Of a DNA stretch of 53,574 nt, positions 1 to 8,367 are shown piece after piece (positions within the stretch are counted from its first letter, which is position 1; each line of letters opens with the position of its first letter). Source of the stretch: Bryobacterales bacterium (GTDB taxonomy: Bacteria > Acidobacteriota > Terriglobia > Bryobacterales > Bryobacteraceae). The notes beneath the pieces are model-generated. The model was not told the DNA's origin. It did no database searches and saw nothing but the letters and a program-made list of their open reading frames with translations. The DNA is taken from the NCBI GenBank assembly GCA_026954325.1, contig JAIXKK010000047.1:1-53574 (forward strand). The letters run 5' to 3'. Made by a program: the position numbers and the translations under genes.

Positions 1-335
1 GTAATATCCTGTCCCAGTTGCTCCGGGGTCTGCCCGGTTGCCTGGAGTTCGCCGACCAGCGGCATCGAAATCTTACCGTCGGGGCGCACAAAGACCGGTC
101 CGGAAAGGTCCGGTTCGCGCCAGACCTTGATCATGATGATGTCTTCGGGTCCCAACTTGTATGTTTTGGGGTCGACGGGCATGGGAGCGCCGCCGGCATT
201 CTTGACTTCCTCCAAGGTTTTCCGGGGTTCGTTGACTTGAGGATTTTCCTTCTTTTCCTGCGCTCCCTGCTGGGCCGCGGGCAGAGCCGGCGCCATGAGG
301 AGGAGGATATACGTAATGGGAAAAATTCTAGCCAT
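1..335 (-). CDS. Polysaccharide export protein, Wza/OtnA-like (N-terminal part, cut by window edge)
   Basis: The frame opens with ATG at 335 on the minus strand and runs off the left edge, so only about 111 residues are visible. The first 20 or so residues (MARIFPITYILLLMAPALPA) form a Sec signal peptide. A short charged linker follows, and from about residue 59 the sequence YKLGPEDIIMIKVW with VRPDGKISMPLVGE is the start of a polysaccharide biosynthesis/export (Poly_export, Wza N-terminal) domain. Such proteins form the periplasmic or outer-membrane channel for capsule or exopolysaccharide. A perfect TATAAT lies 77 bases upstream. The remainder of the gene, and any lipobox or SLBB domains, lie outside the window. 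The family call is confident; the exact polysaccharide is unknown. Confidence 0.85.
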   Translation of the reverse strand, partial: MARIFPITYILLLMAPALPAAQQGAQEKKENPQVNEPRKTLEEVKNAGGAPMPVDPKTYKLGPEDIIMIKVWREPDLSGPVFVRPDGKISMPLVGELQATGQTPEQLGQDI

Positions 336-411
336 GTGGCGAAGTCCTCGATAATCTGGAATGGAATCCGGCCGATTCAGAACCGGCAGCCTAGCCTGGA
401 CACTCCCTGCT

Positions 412-417
412 ATTATA
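412..417 (-). promoter_or_regulatory. -10 element (TATAAT) for the polysaccharide export gene
   Basis: A perfect TATAAT hexamer on the minus strand, 77 bases upstream of the ATG at 335. I see no convincing -35 hexamer. It implies an untranslated leader of roughly 70 bases. Confidence 0.45.
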
Positions 418-478
418 CGCCTTGTGTCTGGAAAGGGGCTTTCCCGGGGTTTGTTGCCGTCCGCGCCCCGTTTTTCCG

Positions 479-484
479 CATAAT
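479..484 (+). promoter_or_regulatory. -10 element (CATAAT) next to the EVE gene start
   Basis: CATAAT ends seven bases before the ATG at 492, so transcription would start at or within a base or two of the start codon. No Shine-Dalgarno sequence is present. This is one of the leaderless-type starts in the window. Confidence 0.45.
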
Positions 485-491
485 AGTGTGC

Positions 492-902
492 ATGAGCTTC
501 TTTCTGGCCAAGACAGATCCGGACACCTACTCCATCGGCAATCTCGAGCGGGAACAGAAGACCACCTGGGATGGGGTGACGAATGCGCAGGCGGTCCGCG
601 CCATCCGGCAGATGCACGCCGGGGACCTGGTATTCATCTATCACAGCGGAGGCGAGACGGCGGTGGTGGGGTTGGCGCGCGTTGTGTCCGAGCCGCGCGA
701 TGACCCGAAGAACGCGCGTTCGGCCATCGTGGACCTGGAGTTTCTGAGGCGCCTCGATCCGCCCACGACTCTTTCGGAAATCAAAGAATCGCAACAATTT
801 GGTGATTGGGGCCTGGTTCGCCAGCCACGCCTTTCGACGATGGCCGCGCCGGATTCCTTCGCCGCTTGGATGCGGAAGCGTTATCCCGGCCGGATCGAGT
901 GA
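492..902 (+). CDS. EVE domain-containing protein
   Basis: A 136-residue protein that is essentially one EVE domain, a PUA-like fold thought to bind modified bases in DNA or RNA. Visible hallmarks are the N-terminal FFLAKTDPDTYSI, TTWDGVTNAQA, the block MHAGDLVFIYHSGGE and the end region FGDWGLVRQPRLSTM. The frame is open further upstream, but the ATG at 492 gives the normal family N-terminus and has a -10-like CATAAT just before it. The stop lies two bases before the ATG of a small basic protein, suggesting coupled translation. EVE proteins occur both as stand-alone housekeeping proteins and fused to nucleases; here it is stand-alone. Confidence 0.9.
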   Translation: MSFFLAKTDPDTYSIGNLEREQKTTWDGVTNAQAVRAIRQMHAGDLVFIYHSGGETAVVGLARVVSEPRDDPKNARSAIVDLEFLRRLDPPTTLSEIKESQQFGDWGLVRQPRLSTMAAPDSFAAWMRKRYPGRIE

Positions 903-904
903 TC

Positions 905-1063
905 ATGCCACGGAAGAAACTCTCCCAACCCGATGCCGGGAAGAAAGCACGCCGCATGGCGCGCGATGTAATCGGGGCAGTGCCGGCCGAAAAGGTGATC
1001 GTCCCGAAGACGCTGCGGAAAAAGCCGAAACACAAGAAAAGCCTGGAGCAAAACGAGTCTTAG
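905..1063 (+). CDS. Small basic protein of unknown function
   Basis: A 52-residue, lysine/arginine-rich protein starting at ATG 905, two bases after the EVE gene stop. It starts [20 protein letters not shown] and ends in a basic stretch ([10 protein letters not shown]). It has no signal peptide, membrane segment or cysteine. The charge suggests nucleic-acid or ribosome binding, but that is inference only. Its last four bases overlap the convergent HNH gene. The tight coupling to the EVE gene argues that it is a real gene rather than a chance frame. Confidence 0.6.
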   Translation: MPRKKLSQPDAGKKARRMARDVIGAVPAEKVIVPKTLRKKPKHKKSLEQNES

Positions 1064-1587
1064 TAGAACAGATACTTCCGCCACTGCGTGTCGCCCTTGG
1101 CGAGCATTCGCATGAGGTGCCGGCTGGTATGAAGGGTGAACGGATGTGGCGCCCGGTGGAGCTTCATTCCCGCCTCGTCCGGCGTCCGGTTGCCCTTGCG
1201 ATTGTTGCACGTATGGCAGCAGGCCACGAGATTTTCCCAGGAGCTTTCGCCCGCGCGGGAACGGGGCAAAACGTGATCCAAGGTCAATTCGCCGGAGGGC
1301 ATGGTGCGGCCGCAATACTGGCAGGTATAACGGTCACGGAGAAGAATATTCTTGCGCGACAGGGCGCGGCTCTGGTGCGGAATGCGGCGGTATTCGAGCA
1401 GACGGATGACGGAGGGGAGTTGCATCGCCTGGATCGAGGAATGCACATAGGCGCTGGCGTGCTCCTCGGCGGCGGCTACGCCTTTCAAGACCAGAACGAG
1501 CGCGCGTCGCGCGGCGCACACGTTGATGGGTTCGTAGCTCGCGTTCAGCACGAGCACCGGATTATGCAACCGGTCCAGACTGGACAT
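1060..1587 (-). CDS. HNH endonuclease
   Basis: A 175-residue protein with an N-terminal region typical of stand-alone HNH proteins ([14 protein letters not shown]) and an HNH/zinc-finger nuclease domain at about residues 84-140. That domain holds CQYCG, the catalytic DH in [31 protein letters not shown] with the second cysteine pair, and the metal-binding N and H. It starts directly after the ComF-family gene (stop at 1588), with a GGGGGA ribosome-binding site inside that gene, so the two form an operon. HNH proteins of this type are common in Acidobacteriota. Whether it acts in repair, restriction or DNA uptake cannot be told from the sequence. Confidence 0.9.
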   Translation of the reverse strand: MSSLDRLHNPVLVLNASYEPINVCAARRALVLVLKGVAAAEEHASAYVHSSIQAMQLPSVIRLLEYRRIPHQSRALSRKNILLRDRYTCQYCGRTMPSGELTLDHVLPRSRAGESSWENLVACCHTCNNRKGNRTPDEAGMKLHRAPHPFTLHTSRHLMRMLAKGDTQWRKYLFY

Positions 1588-2376
1588 TTACCATCCCCCA
1601 GCGAAGTTCGATTTTGCCAGGGCGCCGAGCCCTGAAGGAAAACCCCTTCTATCCGTTCGCGCCAGCGTCAGCACGGTCACGCGCGCGGCGCCGCTACGCT
1701 TCAATACCGCTCCACAGGCCGAGACGGTGGCTCCGGTAGTCATCACGTCGTCCACCAGCAGGACGTACTGCCCATCGAGTTTCCGGGTGGAGCGGAACGC
1801 GCCTGTCACGTTTCCGCGGCGGGCGTGATCGCTGAGCCCGGCTTGCGGCGGTGTTGTCCTGGCGCGCCGCAAGGCGGAGGCCATGGGCACACCGGTACGG
1901 CGCGAGACTTCCCGGGCCAGGAGTTCCGACTGGTTGAAGCCGCGGGACCATTTCCGTCTCCAGTGCATCGGCACCGGGACGATGAGATGGATACGCTCCC
2001 GCCGCGGCAGCGCGGCCAGCAGATAGCCTGCGAGCGGCTTGGCCAAGGTATGGATGCCGGCGTACTTGTACAGGTGGATCAGCTTGCGGAGAGGGCCCTC
2101 ATAGAAGCCGTAACTGGCGGCGCTGTCGAATCCGTTCATACCCCTGCGGCACAGCCCGCAGCGCCCCTGTTCATCGAGGGGGTGGGGCGTGAGGAAGGGC
2201 GTGCGGCAACTGGCGCAGAAGTAATCGGCCTGGAGCGGCGCGGCGCCGTCAAGGCATTTCGGGCAAACGGGATACCGGGCGACGTTGGTCAGCGCGGTGT
2301 TACAAATCCGGCAGCAGTCAGGGAAAACGAGATTGAAAAGACCAGACCAGGTCCCGTGCGGAGCGAGAGAAGGCAA
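1588..2376 (-). CDS. ComF family phosphoribosyltransferase-like protein
   Basis: A 262-residue protein with an N-terminal double zinc ribbon (C22xxC25, C38xxC41, then CASC and CGLC), followed by a type I phosphoribosyltransferase domain with the PRPP-loop motif VLLVDDVMTTGAT near residue 210. The segments YEGPLRKLIHLYKYAG and RGFNQSELLAREV are characteristic of ComF/GntX proteins, which are linked to DNA uptake in naturally competent bacteria. The start is uncertain: the first usable codon is TTG at 2376, with CTG at 2388 as an alternative, and a GGGGAGG sequence lies about 30 bases further upstream. It is followed without a gap by the HNH gene. Confidence 0.9.
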   Translation of the reverse strand: MPSLAPHGTWSGLFNLVFPDCCRICNTALTNVARYPVCPKCLDGAAPLQADYFCASCRTPFLTPHPLDEQGRCGLCRRGMNGFDSAASYGFYEGPLRKLIHLYKYAGIHTLAKPLAGYLLAALPRRERIHLIVPVPMHWRRKWSRGFNQSELLAREVSRRTGVPMASALRRARTTPPQAGLSDHARRGNVTGAFRSTRKLDGQYVLLVDDVMTTGATVSACGAVLKRSGAARVTVLTLARTDRRGFPSGLGALAKSNFAGGW

Positions 2377-2720
2377 CGCTTCAGCCAGCCATCTACTCGA
2401 GAAGATTCACCTCCCCAAATATACAGTGTACAACAGCGCAGCCCAGGGAAAAACCCGTTTCAGGGGATCTGAAGGGATGAGCCCTCTGTTCCAGGCCGCG
2501 GAGCGGTGGTGGTATGACAGGGATGGAGTGTAATCCCACATTTCCGCGTCGTGGACGCTTTCGGCCCGATTCTTCCATGAAGTTCCTGGCCTGGCAAGCC
2601 GATAGAAGCGGATGAAGGTGCTTCTTTCCTGTCCGGACGGGATTATGGTTGCCTGGACACCCGCGCCGGGTTTACTATCGTGTTTTCGACGGTTTTGGAA
2701 AGAGCGTCGAGGGAGACCAA
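2377..2720. other. Intergenic region between divergent comF-family and HPt genes
   Basis: About 340 bases with no convincing gene. Short open frames on both strands have no recognisable family features. The region holds the ComF-side leader (minus-strand TATATT at 2418-2423 and GGGGAGG near 2412) and the HPt-side promoter and ribosome-binding site. Confidence 0.5.
2649..2678 (+). promoter_or_regulatory. Candidate promoter of the HPt gene
   Basis: TTGCCT (2649-2654) and TACTAT (2673-2678) with an 18-base spacer, about 42 bases upstream of the GTG start. The -35 match is four of six. Confidence 0.35.
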
Positions 2721-3083
2721 GTGAATTTTCCGAATCAGTTGGCTGTTCTGGATCGCGCGATAGCCCTGTCACGGGTTGGCGGCGATACGGAACTTCTACA
2801 GGAAATGGCGCAGCTCTTTCTGGAGGAGTATCCGTCTCAACTGAATTTCGTCCGTACGGCGGTACAAGCCCGGGATGCGAAGGCTTTGGAACGCTCCGCG
2901 CACAGCTTGAAGGGTTCTATCGGCAACTTTGGAGCGGAATCCGCCCATCAGGCCGCGTTCGCGCTGGAAATGATGGGGCGGCAGGGCAACCTTGATCATG
3001 TCGAGGATGCTTTGCGGCGGCTGGAGAGTACGCTCTCGGCGCTCAGACCGGAGATGGAGTCTCTCGCCCAGAGCGCTGTTTAG
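2721..3083 (+). CDS. HPt (histidine phosphotransfer) domain protein
   Basis: A 120-residue single-domain HPt protein that relays phosphate between hybrid sensor kinases and response regulators. The phospho-acceptor is H61 in the motif RSAHSLKGSIGNFGA, within a four-helix bundle starting at about residue 10 (LDRAIALSRVGGDTELLQEM). The GTG at 2721 was chosen because GGGAG lies five bases upstream; an open frame extends further but lacks family features. No kinase or regulator gene is nearby, so it is an orphan relay whose partners must be encoded elsewhere. Confidence 0.88.
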   Translation: MNFPNQLAVLDRAIALSRVGGDTELLQEMAQLFLEEYPSQLNFVRTAVQARDAKALERSAHSLKGSIGNFGAESAHQAAFALEMMGRQGNLDHVEDALRRLESTLSALRPEMESLAQSAV

Positions 3084-3137
3084 CCTTCCCGGGACTCCGC
3101 ACGGCCATAACCGCCGGACACCAGCGTTCCGTTGCGC

Positions 3138-3143
3138 TACCGT
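3138..3143 (+). promoter_or_regulatory. -10-like element (TACCGT) next to the antitoxin-like gene
   Basis: TACCGT ends six bases before the ATG at 3150. CGGACA at 3115-3120 is a possible -35 at a 17-base spacing. There is no Shine-Dalgarno sequence. Confidence 0.3.
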
Positions 3144-3149
3144 GTAGGC

Positions 3150-3377
3150 ATGGAAACGGTGACAGTCGAGATTCCGGCGGAACTCATCGCGGCTGCCGGT
3201 GTGGACTCCGCCAATTCATCGGCGGAACTCACCCGCCTGCTGGCGCTCGCTCTACATCATGAAGGCAAGCTGACGCTGCAGCGTGCGGCGGAGTTGAGTC
3301 TCACGCCGGTGGAACAGTTCCTGAAGTTCGCTCTGCGGCACGAAGACCCGCGAACAGCGGAACCCCTCGGAATCTAA
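3150..3377 (+). CDS. UPF0175-like small protein (antitoxin-like)
   Basis: A 75-residue protein: METVTVEIPAELIAAAG, then a block LLALALHHEGKLTLQRAAEL, then VEQFLKFALRH. This order (a beta strand resembling ribbon-helix-helix proteins, then an H-x-EGK-x-T-x-x-x-AAEL helix) resembles UPF0175 proteins, many of which are antitoxins encoded before a PIN-like DUF3368 toxin. No toxin follows here; the next gene converges from the other strand seven bases away. The start at 3150 is preferred over an upstream TTG because the beta strand begins there. Confidence 0.6.
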   Translation: METVTVEIPAELIAAAGVDSANSSAELTRLLALALHHEGKLTLQRAAELSLTPVEQFLKFALRHEDPRTAEPLGI

Positions 3378-3383
3378 TGCGCC

Positions 3384-4574
3384 TCAGGCGTAGCTGGCAA
3401 CCGCCCCGCGATTCCGTGCTTCGCGGTCAGCGGTAACGCGCTCCAGGTAGCCGCTTTCGCGGAACGCTTTCAAAGGATTCTCCGGGACGCCACGCGCGCG
3501 CCGCCATTCAAGAATGAGGGGCTTCACGTCCAAGGCGAAGGCTTCCTGCAGGCATTCCTCGGCATCCACGAGGTTGCACGCATCCTGGTGTTTGCCGAGC
3601 GCGGCGTGATCGACCAACAGGCTCTTCGCGTAGATCTCCTGAGCGCGGGTCACGCTTTGGATCATCGCCTCTATCTTTCCCTTCAGGTTGTGGCTTTGGT
3701 CAATCATGTAGGCGATGTCCGCCCGCGCTCCGGTCTCCCATTCCCAGAAGCGGATCTCGTGGAAGATGCGGAAGAGCTGGTAAGGGTCGATACTCCCCAA
3801 GGTGAGGTCATCATCGGCGTAGCGGCGATCATTGAAATGAAATCCACCCAGCATTCCCTCGGCAAGCAGCCAGGCCACGATCTGTTCGATGTTCTGCGCC
3901 TGGTAGTGATGGCCCAGATCGACGAGGACCTTCGCCTTCTCCCCTGCCCCACGCGCCAGCAGCAAGGCCATGCCCCAATCGGCAATATCGGTGTGATAAA
4001 ACGCCGGCTCGAACGGCTTGTACTCGACCAGCATCCGCTGTCCCTCGCCGAGGTGGCCGTGGAGGGCGCGGAGCCCGTCGAGGAACCACCTGCGCCGTTT
4101 GCGGATATGCTGGGTGCCGGGATAGTTCGAGCCGTCGGCAAACCAGAGCGAGATATCCCTGCTGCCCGTTGCGGCGCTGATGCGGGCGCAGCCGGTCATG
4201 TGATCGAGCGCCGCCTGACGGACCGCCGGGTCCGGGTTGCCGAGCGAGCCGTGCTTATAACACTGGTCCTGAAACACGTTCGGGTTGATGGAGCCGATGC
4301 GCACGCCGTAGCGCGAAGCAATCCGTCCCACCCCGTTCGCATCGGAGACCCCGTTTGGGAAATCCCAAAGAACATGCACGGCCACCGAGGGACAACATCC
4401 GGTGTGGCGGTGAACCTGTCCCGCATCGCTCAACTTCTCTTCGATGGTCGAGGCGGCGGCCAGTTGAGTGAATTTGCCGAATCGCGTCCCGGTGTTGGCG
4501 AACCCCCACGACGGAACCTCGATTTCGAAGCGGTCCAGGGCTTCCAGAACCAGCGTGCGTTGTGTTTCGTTCAT
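3384..4574 (-). CDS. L-rhamnose isomerase, RhaI/Pseudomonas stutzeri type
   Basis: A 396-residue TIM-barrel sugar isomerase converting L-rhamnose to L-rhamnulose in the cytoplasm, possibly with broad specificity. Metal and substrate regions are visible: VHVLWDFPNG, EYKPFEPAFYHTDIADWG with the metal glutamate, VLVDLGHHYQ with the aspartate and histidines, and GGFHFNDRRYADDDLTLGS. The start at 4574 follows AGGGAG at nine bases; the frame runs on upstream into the MFS gene without family features. It is the third gene of an operon behind the MFS transporter (17-base gap) and the glucuronoyl esterase. The same family includes isomerases assigned to other sugars, so the substrate is probable, not certain. 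Confidence 0.85.
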   Translation of the reverse strand: MNETQRTLVLEALDRFEIEVPSWGFANTGTRFGKFTQLAAASTIEEKLSDAGQVHRHTGCCPSVAVHVLWDFPNGVSDANGVGRIASRYGVRIGSINPNVFQDQCYKHGSLGNPDPAVRQAALDHMTGCARISAATGSRDISLWFADGSNYPGTQHIRKRRRWFLDGLRALHGHLGEGQRMLVEYKPFEPAFYHTDIADWGMALLLARGAGEKAKVLVDLGHHYQAQNIEQIVAWLLAEGMLGGFHFNDRRYADDDLTLGSIDPYQLFRIFHEIRFWEWETGARADIAYMIDQSHNLKGKIEAMIQSVTRAQEIYAKSLLVDHAALGKHQDACNLVDAEECLQEAFALDVKPLILEWRRARGVPENPLKAFRESGYLERVTADREARNRGAVASYA

Positions 4575-4591
4575 TACCCGGGCTCCCTGTA

Positions 4592-5818
4592 TCAGTCTAA
4601 TTCGGGCGGCGCATACTCCGCCCGCACCAGGAAGACGTATGCGGCGACGCCTACAATCAGCAGGAATCCGACGGCGAACATCGGGGCGGCATAGCTGCCC
4701 GTGATGTCCTTGAGGAAGCCGGTGACGATTGGGGCGGCAATTCCGGAAAGATTGGCGGCGCAGTTCTGCACCCCGGCAATGACGCCGATGGAGGCGCCCG
4801 GCATGAGCGTTTGGGTGAGCGCCCAATAATTCGCCGTGGCGAGGCCGAGCCCGCTGAGCGAGACGATGGCGAAGGCCAACGCCACGTCATTCGACTTCGC
4901 CAGCGCGCCCACCAATTCCGTACTCGCCAGCAGAAACCCGGCGATGGTGAACAGCTTTCGCGTCCTCACGGGGTCCGCGCCGCGCGCAATCATGCGGTCC
5001 GCAATGTACCCGGCCAGAGTCGCCACCGCCGCCATGCCGGCGAAACTGAACCCGGTGAAGGCTCCCGATTTGCTCAATGACAGGCCGCGGCTCTCGGCGA
5101 AATAGGCCGGCAGCCACGTCATGCAGAAGTAGACGAAATAGTTGTAGCAGAAGGCTCCGAGGATGATTCCCCAGGTGAGGCGCGTACGCAGCAGGCGGGT
5201 GAGCGGGACAGGATTTCCGCCGGTCTTCTTCGAGGCCGCTTCCAACTGCCGGTCGTCATCCTTCACGAGGATCAGCCAGGGAATCAGCCACAGCAAAGAG
5301 CCCAGCCCAAGGATGACGAACATCGCGCGCCACCCATAATGCACGATCAGAAACGCAGCCACCGGGGCGCCGATCGCCGGTCCCAGTTTCGTTCCGGCCA
5401 TGTACAATCCGACGGCGAGGCCGCGCTGCTGTTCCCCGATGTGAAAGCGGATCCAACGCATGCTGGCGGGGGTTACCAACGCCTCGCCGCACCCTAGCAG
5501 AAACCGTAATCCGAGCAAGTGCCCCACGGTTCCGATTCCCGCCGTGGCGGCGGAAACCACACTCCAGAACGCGAACGCGATGGCATAGGGAATTTTCACT
5601 CCGAAGCGGTCCACGAGGAAGCCCGCCGGAATCTGGAGAAACGCGTAGGACCAGAAGAAGGCGGAGTTCATCAGCCCGCGATCGTTATCCGTGAGAGAAA
5701 ATTCGTGAATGAAATCCTTGGCCGCCAGCGCCACCGAGAGATTTGCCCGGTCGAGGTAGGCAATGATCATTCCCAGGCTGAGAAGGCAGACAATCCACCA
5801 GCGGCGCGCCGCCGTCAT
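4592..5818 (-). CDS. MFS transporter, anion:cation symporter (ACS) family
   Basis: A 408-residue, twelve-helix major facilitator. The first helix carries YLDRANLSVA, the signature of the ACS branch that includes hexuronate, glucarate and galactonate symporters. The loop after helix 2 has GFLVDRFGVK. The ATG at 5818 overlaps the stop of the glucuronoyl esterase by one base (TGATG), indicating coupled translation, and the rhamnose isomerase follows 17 bases downstream. The operon suggests uptake of a uronic acid or deoxy sugar released by the esterase and by glycosidases encoded elsewhere. The substrate itself is inferred. Confidence 0.85.
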   Translation of the reverse strand: MTAARRWWIVCLLSLGMIIAYLDRANLSVALAAKDFIHEFSLTDNDRGLMNSAFFWSYAFLQIPAGFLVDRFGVKIPYAIAFAFWSVVSAATAGIGTVGHLLGLRFLLGCGEALVTPASMRWIRFHIGEQQRGLAVGLYMAGTKLGPAIGAPVAAFLIVHYGWRAMFVILGLGSLLWLIPWLILVKDDDRQLEAASKKTGGNPVPLTRLLRTRLTWGIILGAFCYNYFVYFCMTWLPAYFAESRGLSLSKSGAFTGFSFAGMAAVATLAGYIADRMIARGADPVRTRKLFTIAGFLLASTELVGALAKSNDVALAFAIVSLSGLGLATANYWALTQTLMPGASIGVIAGVQNCAANLSGIAAPIVTGFLKDITGSYAAPMFAVGFLLIVGVAAYVFLVRAEYAPPELD

Positions 5819-7083
5819 CAACGCGCCTTCCAGTGCTTGCCGGCGAAGGTCAGAAACTGCTCCCAATCATATTCCGTGACGTCGTGCTTTCCCGCCCGGA
5901 TGTGATAGCCGATGGTGTTCATGATGGGCTGATGCAAAGCCGGCATCTGATCGGTTCCGAGGCTGGTTGCGTGAAAAAGGGCGTACACCGGGCCGGCTCC
6001 CACGGCCGAAAGGAATTCCCCGCGCGGGTCGGCCTCGTGGTCGTCTTCGGCGCTGGCCACATAGAGCGGCCGCGGCGCAATCAGCGCCATAAGCTCGTGT
6101 TGATCCACGGGAAGCGCCGGCACGTCTTTGTTGTATTTCTTGTAATTGGCGCAGAACCAGTGCGGAAACGAGGTATTGATGGCCTCGACGGTTTCCCCGA
6201 AGTTGCGGCGGGCCAACGCCGCGCCGCTCTCCCCCGAATCGTTGGAGATGACCATGGCAAACCGCTGGTCCGTGGCGCCGGCCCACAAGGCGGTTTTTCC
6301 GAGGCGGGAATGCCCCCACACGGCCACGTGTTTCGAGTCGATGTCGCGATCTTTTTCGAGGTAGTCCATGGCGCGGCTCAAGCCCCAGGCCCAGGCGCCG
6401 ATCGCATTCCACTGGTCCGGATCAGGGGCGGTCTGTCCCGGGCGGTAGAAGTGGGGGATGATGGACTCGGCGAGCGCATCCTTGCGGTCGGGGAAAATGT
6501 CGCCATAATACGCGGTGGCGACCGCGTAGCCGCGGCGGAGGACGGTTTTCACCTGGAATCTTCCCGCTTCCGTGCCCCGGCTCGCTTCGGTGGCGCGATG
6601 GTTTTCCACGCCGGGCGCATCCCGCATCCAGGCGGTAGACACGGCGACGCCGGGGTCGTCCGCCACCGCGTGGTTGCCCCGGAAGTTCAAGCCGAGAAAC
6701 ACGGGGTATGGGCGTTTCGTGTTATTGGGGAGATAGAGCAGCAGGTGCATCTTCTGTTCCGGAGTGAGCCAGATGGCGATTTCCTTGCGCGTTGCATCTC
6801 CGCCCAGGGCTTTTGTTTCGCGCGAGGTGACCTCGAATTCGAGTTTGCCCGGCTTGGGAGCGCTCCTGCCGTACACGTTCGATTCAAACAGATGGAGAAT
6901 TTCAGGCCGCCGTTGATTTTTCCAGGTGGAGACGTCGCGCACTGTCTTGCCATTGGCGAGCAGGAGCGGGTCGGGCAGCGTGTAGGCGCCTACTTTCGAC
7001 TCGTCGTGGTTTTCAACAGGCTTGAGATTCTGCGCGGGCAGGATAAGGAGTGAATAGAAAAAGAGCCGGAACACGCGTTTCAT
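5818..7083 (-). CDS. Glucuronoyl esterase-like hydrolase (CE15 family)
   Basis: A 421-residue exported alpha/beta hydrolase beginning with a signal peptide ([18 protein letters not shown]). The nucleophile elbow [14 protein letters not shown] places the serine at about residue 259, matching the G-x-S-R-x-G-K signature of carbohydrate esterase family 15. [12 protein letters not shown] probably builds the oxyanion hole, and [20 protein letters not shown] is the family's C-terminal block. CE15 enzymes cleave esters of 4-O-methyl-glucuronic acid, as in lignin-carbohydrate linkages. It leads the operon with the MFS transporter and the rhamnose isomerase, and is divergent from the enolase-superfamily gene. 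A TATCCT element lies seven bases before the ATG. Confidence 0.88.
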   Translation of the reverse strand: MKRVFRLFFYSLLILPAQNLKPVENHDESKVGAYTLPDPLLLANGKTVRDVSTWKNQRRPEILHLFESNVYGRSAPKPGKLEFEVTSRETKALGGDATRKEIAIWLTPEQKMHLLLYLPNNTKRPYPVFLGLNFRGNHAVADDPGVAVSTAWMRDAPGVENHRATEASRGTEAGRFQVKTVLRRGYAVATAYYGDIFPDRKDALAESIIPHFYRPGQTAPDPDQWNAIGAWAWGLSRAMDYLEKDRDIDSKHVAVWGHSRLGKTALWAGATDQRFAMVISNDSGESGAALARRNFGETVEAINTSFPHWFCANYKKYNKDVPALPVDQHELMALIAPRPLYVASAEDDHEADPRGEFLSAVGAGPVYALFHATSLGTDQMPALHQPIMNTIGYHIRAGKHDVTEYDWEQFLTFAGKHWKAR

Positions 7084-7090
7084 CCCTCTG

Positions 7091-7096
7091 AGGATA
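7091..7096 (-). promoter_or_regulatory. -10-like element (TATCCT) for the CE15 operon
   Basis: TATCCT on the minus strand, seven bases upstream of the ATG at 7083, in the 42-base gap to the divergent operon. An AGAGGG sequence also lies just before the ATG. Confidence 0.35.
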
Positions 7097-7109
7097 CCCC
7101 CAAATTCGA

Positions 7110-7115
7110 TATGAT
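7110..7115 (+). promoter_or_regulatory. -10 element (TATGAT) for the enolase-superfamily operon
   Basis: TATGAT ends ten bases before the ATG at 7126. It contains the alternative ATG at 7111, which argues for 7126 as the real start. Confidence 0.4.
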
Positions 7116-7125
7116 GTGTGCCACC

Positions 7126-8364
7126 ATGCTTTCCCGACGCACTTTTCTGAGGACCCTCGCCGCCGCCCCCGCGGCATCCTTTCTCACCGGCTACCACCTG
7201 ATGGCCGCGCCCATGAAGGGGAAGGTGAAAATCCGCGACATCAAGACCATGATTCTGCAAGGCCCGCGCACCTATACGCTGGTGAAGGTGGAGAGTGATG
7301 CGGGACCGTTCGGCATCGCCGACGCCTACGGCAGCCCCGGCGCCGGTGTTCGCGAGCAGATCCACGCCATCCGGGAGTACTTTATCGGCAAGGATCCCAC
7401 GCAGATTGATACCCTCATCGTGGGCCTCGGCCCCCATAGCGACGGCTCCGCCCACCACTTCATGCGCGCGATTGCGGGAATTGAAATGGCGCTCTGGGAT
7501 TTGAACGGCCACCTTCTTGGCGTTCCGGTGAGCACGCTGCTGGGCGGGCGGTTCCGTGATAAGGTCCGCGTTTATAACCACGCCGCGCCGCGCAACATGC
7601 TCGACAAAGGCTCCGTCCGCGCCTGGGCGGACGCCTGCCGCGCCGACCCGAGCGGATTCCGCGGCCACAAGTTCGGCCCGCAGCACACCAAACCCGAGAA
7701 CGATCCGGGCCGCGACCTCGCCAACCGCCGCTTATCCACCGAAGAGCTTCGCAACGTTCGCATCGGTTTCGAAAACGTCCGCGAGGCGATCGGCTGGGAC
7801 CACGACATCATGGTCCACAACCACTGGGAGTACGACGTCCGCACCTCGATTCAGTTAGCTGAAGCGGTGGCCGACATGAAGCCTCTGTGGCTGGAGGACC
7901 CCATGCCGGTGGCCTACACAGATGGCTGGAAGGCGCTCTGCGCCGCCTCGCGCGTCCCTATCTGCACCGGGGAGAACTGGTTCCGCCGCGCGGACGCGGT
8001 TCCCTTCGTCATCAATAATGGCGTGGACATCGTGAATCCGGACCTGCGCAATACGGGCGGCTTCCTCGAGACCAAGCGTCTTGCGGACCTGGCGGATGCA
8101 TTCGCGATGCCCGTGGCGAACCACAACACCGGATGCGTGCTCAACACCATGGCTACCATCCACTGGGCGTCCACGATTCGCGACTACGTGCATTGTGAAA
8201 CCGTCATCGGCAGGCGCGACTGGATGGATGACGTCATTGTCCACGACGGCCTGGTGGTGAAAGATGGGTTCATTCCGGCGCCGGACAAGCCGGGGCTGGG
8301 AGTGGAACTCAATCCGGATGTGGTCAAAGCGCACCTCGCCACGGGCGAGAAGTGGTGGGGATAA
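7126..8364 (+). CDS. Mandelate racemase/muconate-lactonizing (enolase superfamily) protein with Tat signal
   Basis: A 412-residue enolase-superfamily enzyme starting with a twin-arginine signal ([20 protein letters not shown]). The N-terminal capping domain ([11 protein letters not shown]) is followed by the (beta/alpha)7-beta barrel with [15 protein letters not shown] and TGENWF as probable metal ligands, and VANHNTG with a candidate catalytic histidine, as in the D-gluconate/D-galactonate dehydratase branch. It probably dehydrates or isomerises a sugar acid. Export of such an enzyme is unusual, since most relatives are cytoplasmic. It heads a co-directional set with the M55 peptidase (3-base gap) and the DUF362 protein, divergent from the glucuronoyl esterase operon. 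Confidence 0.85.
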   Translation: MLSRRTFLRTLAAAPAASFLTGYHLMAAPMKGKVKIRDIKTMILQGPRTYTLVKVESDAGPFGIADAYGSPGAGVREQIHAIREYFIGKDPTQIDTLIVGLGPHSDGSAHHFMRAIAGIEMALWDLNGHLLGVPVSTLLGGRFRDKVRVYNHAAPRNMLDKGSVRAWADACRADPSGFRGHKFGPQHTKPENDPGRDLANRRLSTEELRNVRIGFENVREAIGWDHDIMVHNHWEYDVRTSIQLAEAVADMKPLWLEDPMPVAYTDGWKALCAASRVPICTGENWFRRADAVPFVINNGVDIVNPDLRNTGGFLETKRLADLADAFAMPVANHNTGCVLNTMATIHWASTIRDYVHCETVIGRRDWMDDVIVHDGLVVKDGFIPAPDKPGLGVELNPDVVKAHLATGEKWWG

Positions 8365-8367
8365 GAC

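Noticed and set aside
2407..2772. A 121-codon minus-strand open frame between the ComF and HPt genes
   Set aside because: It overlaps the HPt promoter and start, has no recognisable motif and no ribosome-binding site.
3588..4694. A 368-codon plus-strand open frame opposite the rhamnose isomerase gene
   Set aside because: The isomerase metal-site motifs are on the minus strand; the plus frame crosses the operon boundary without features.
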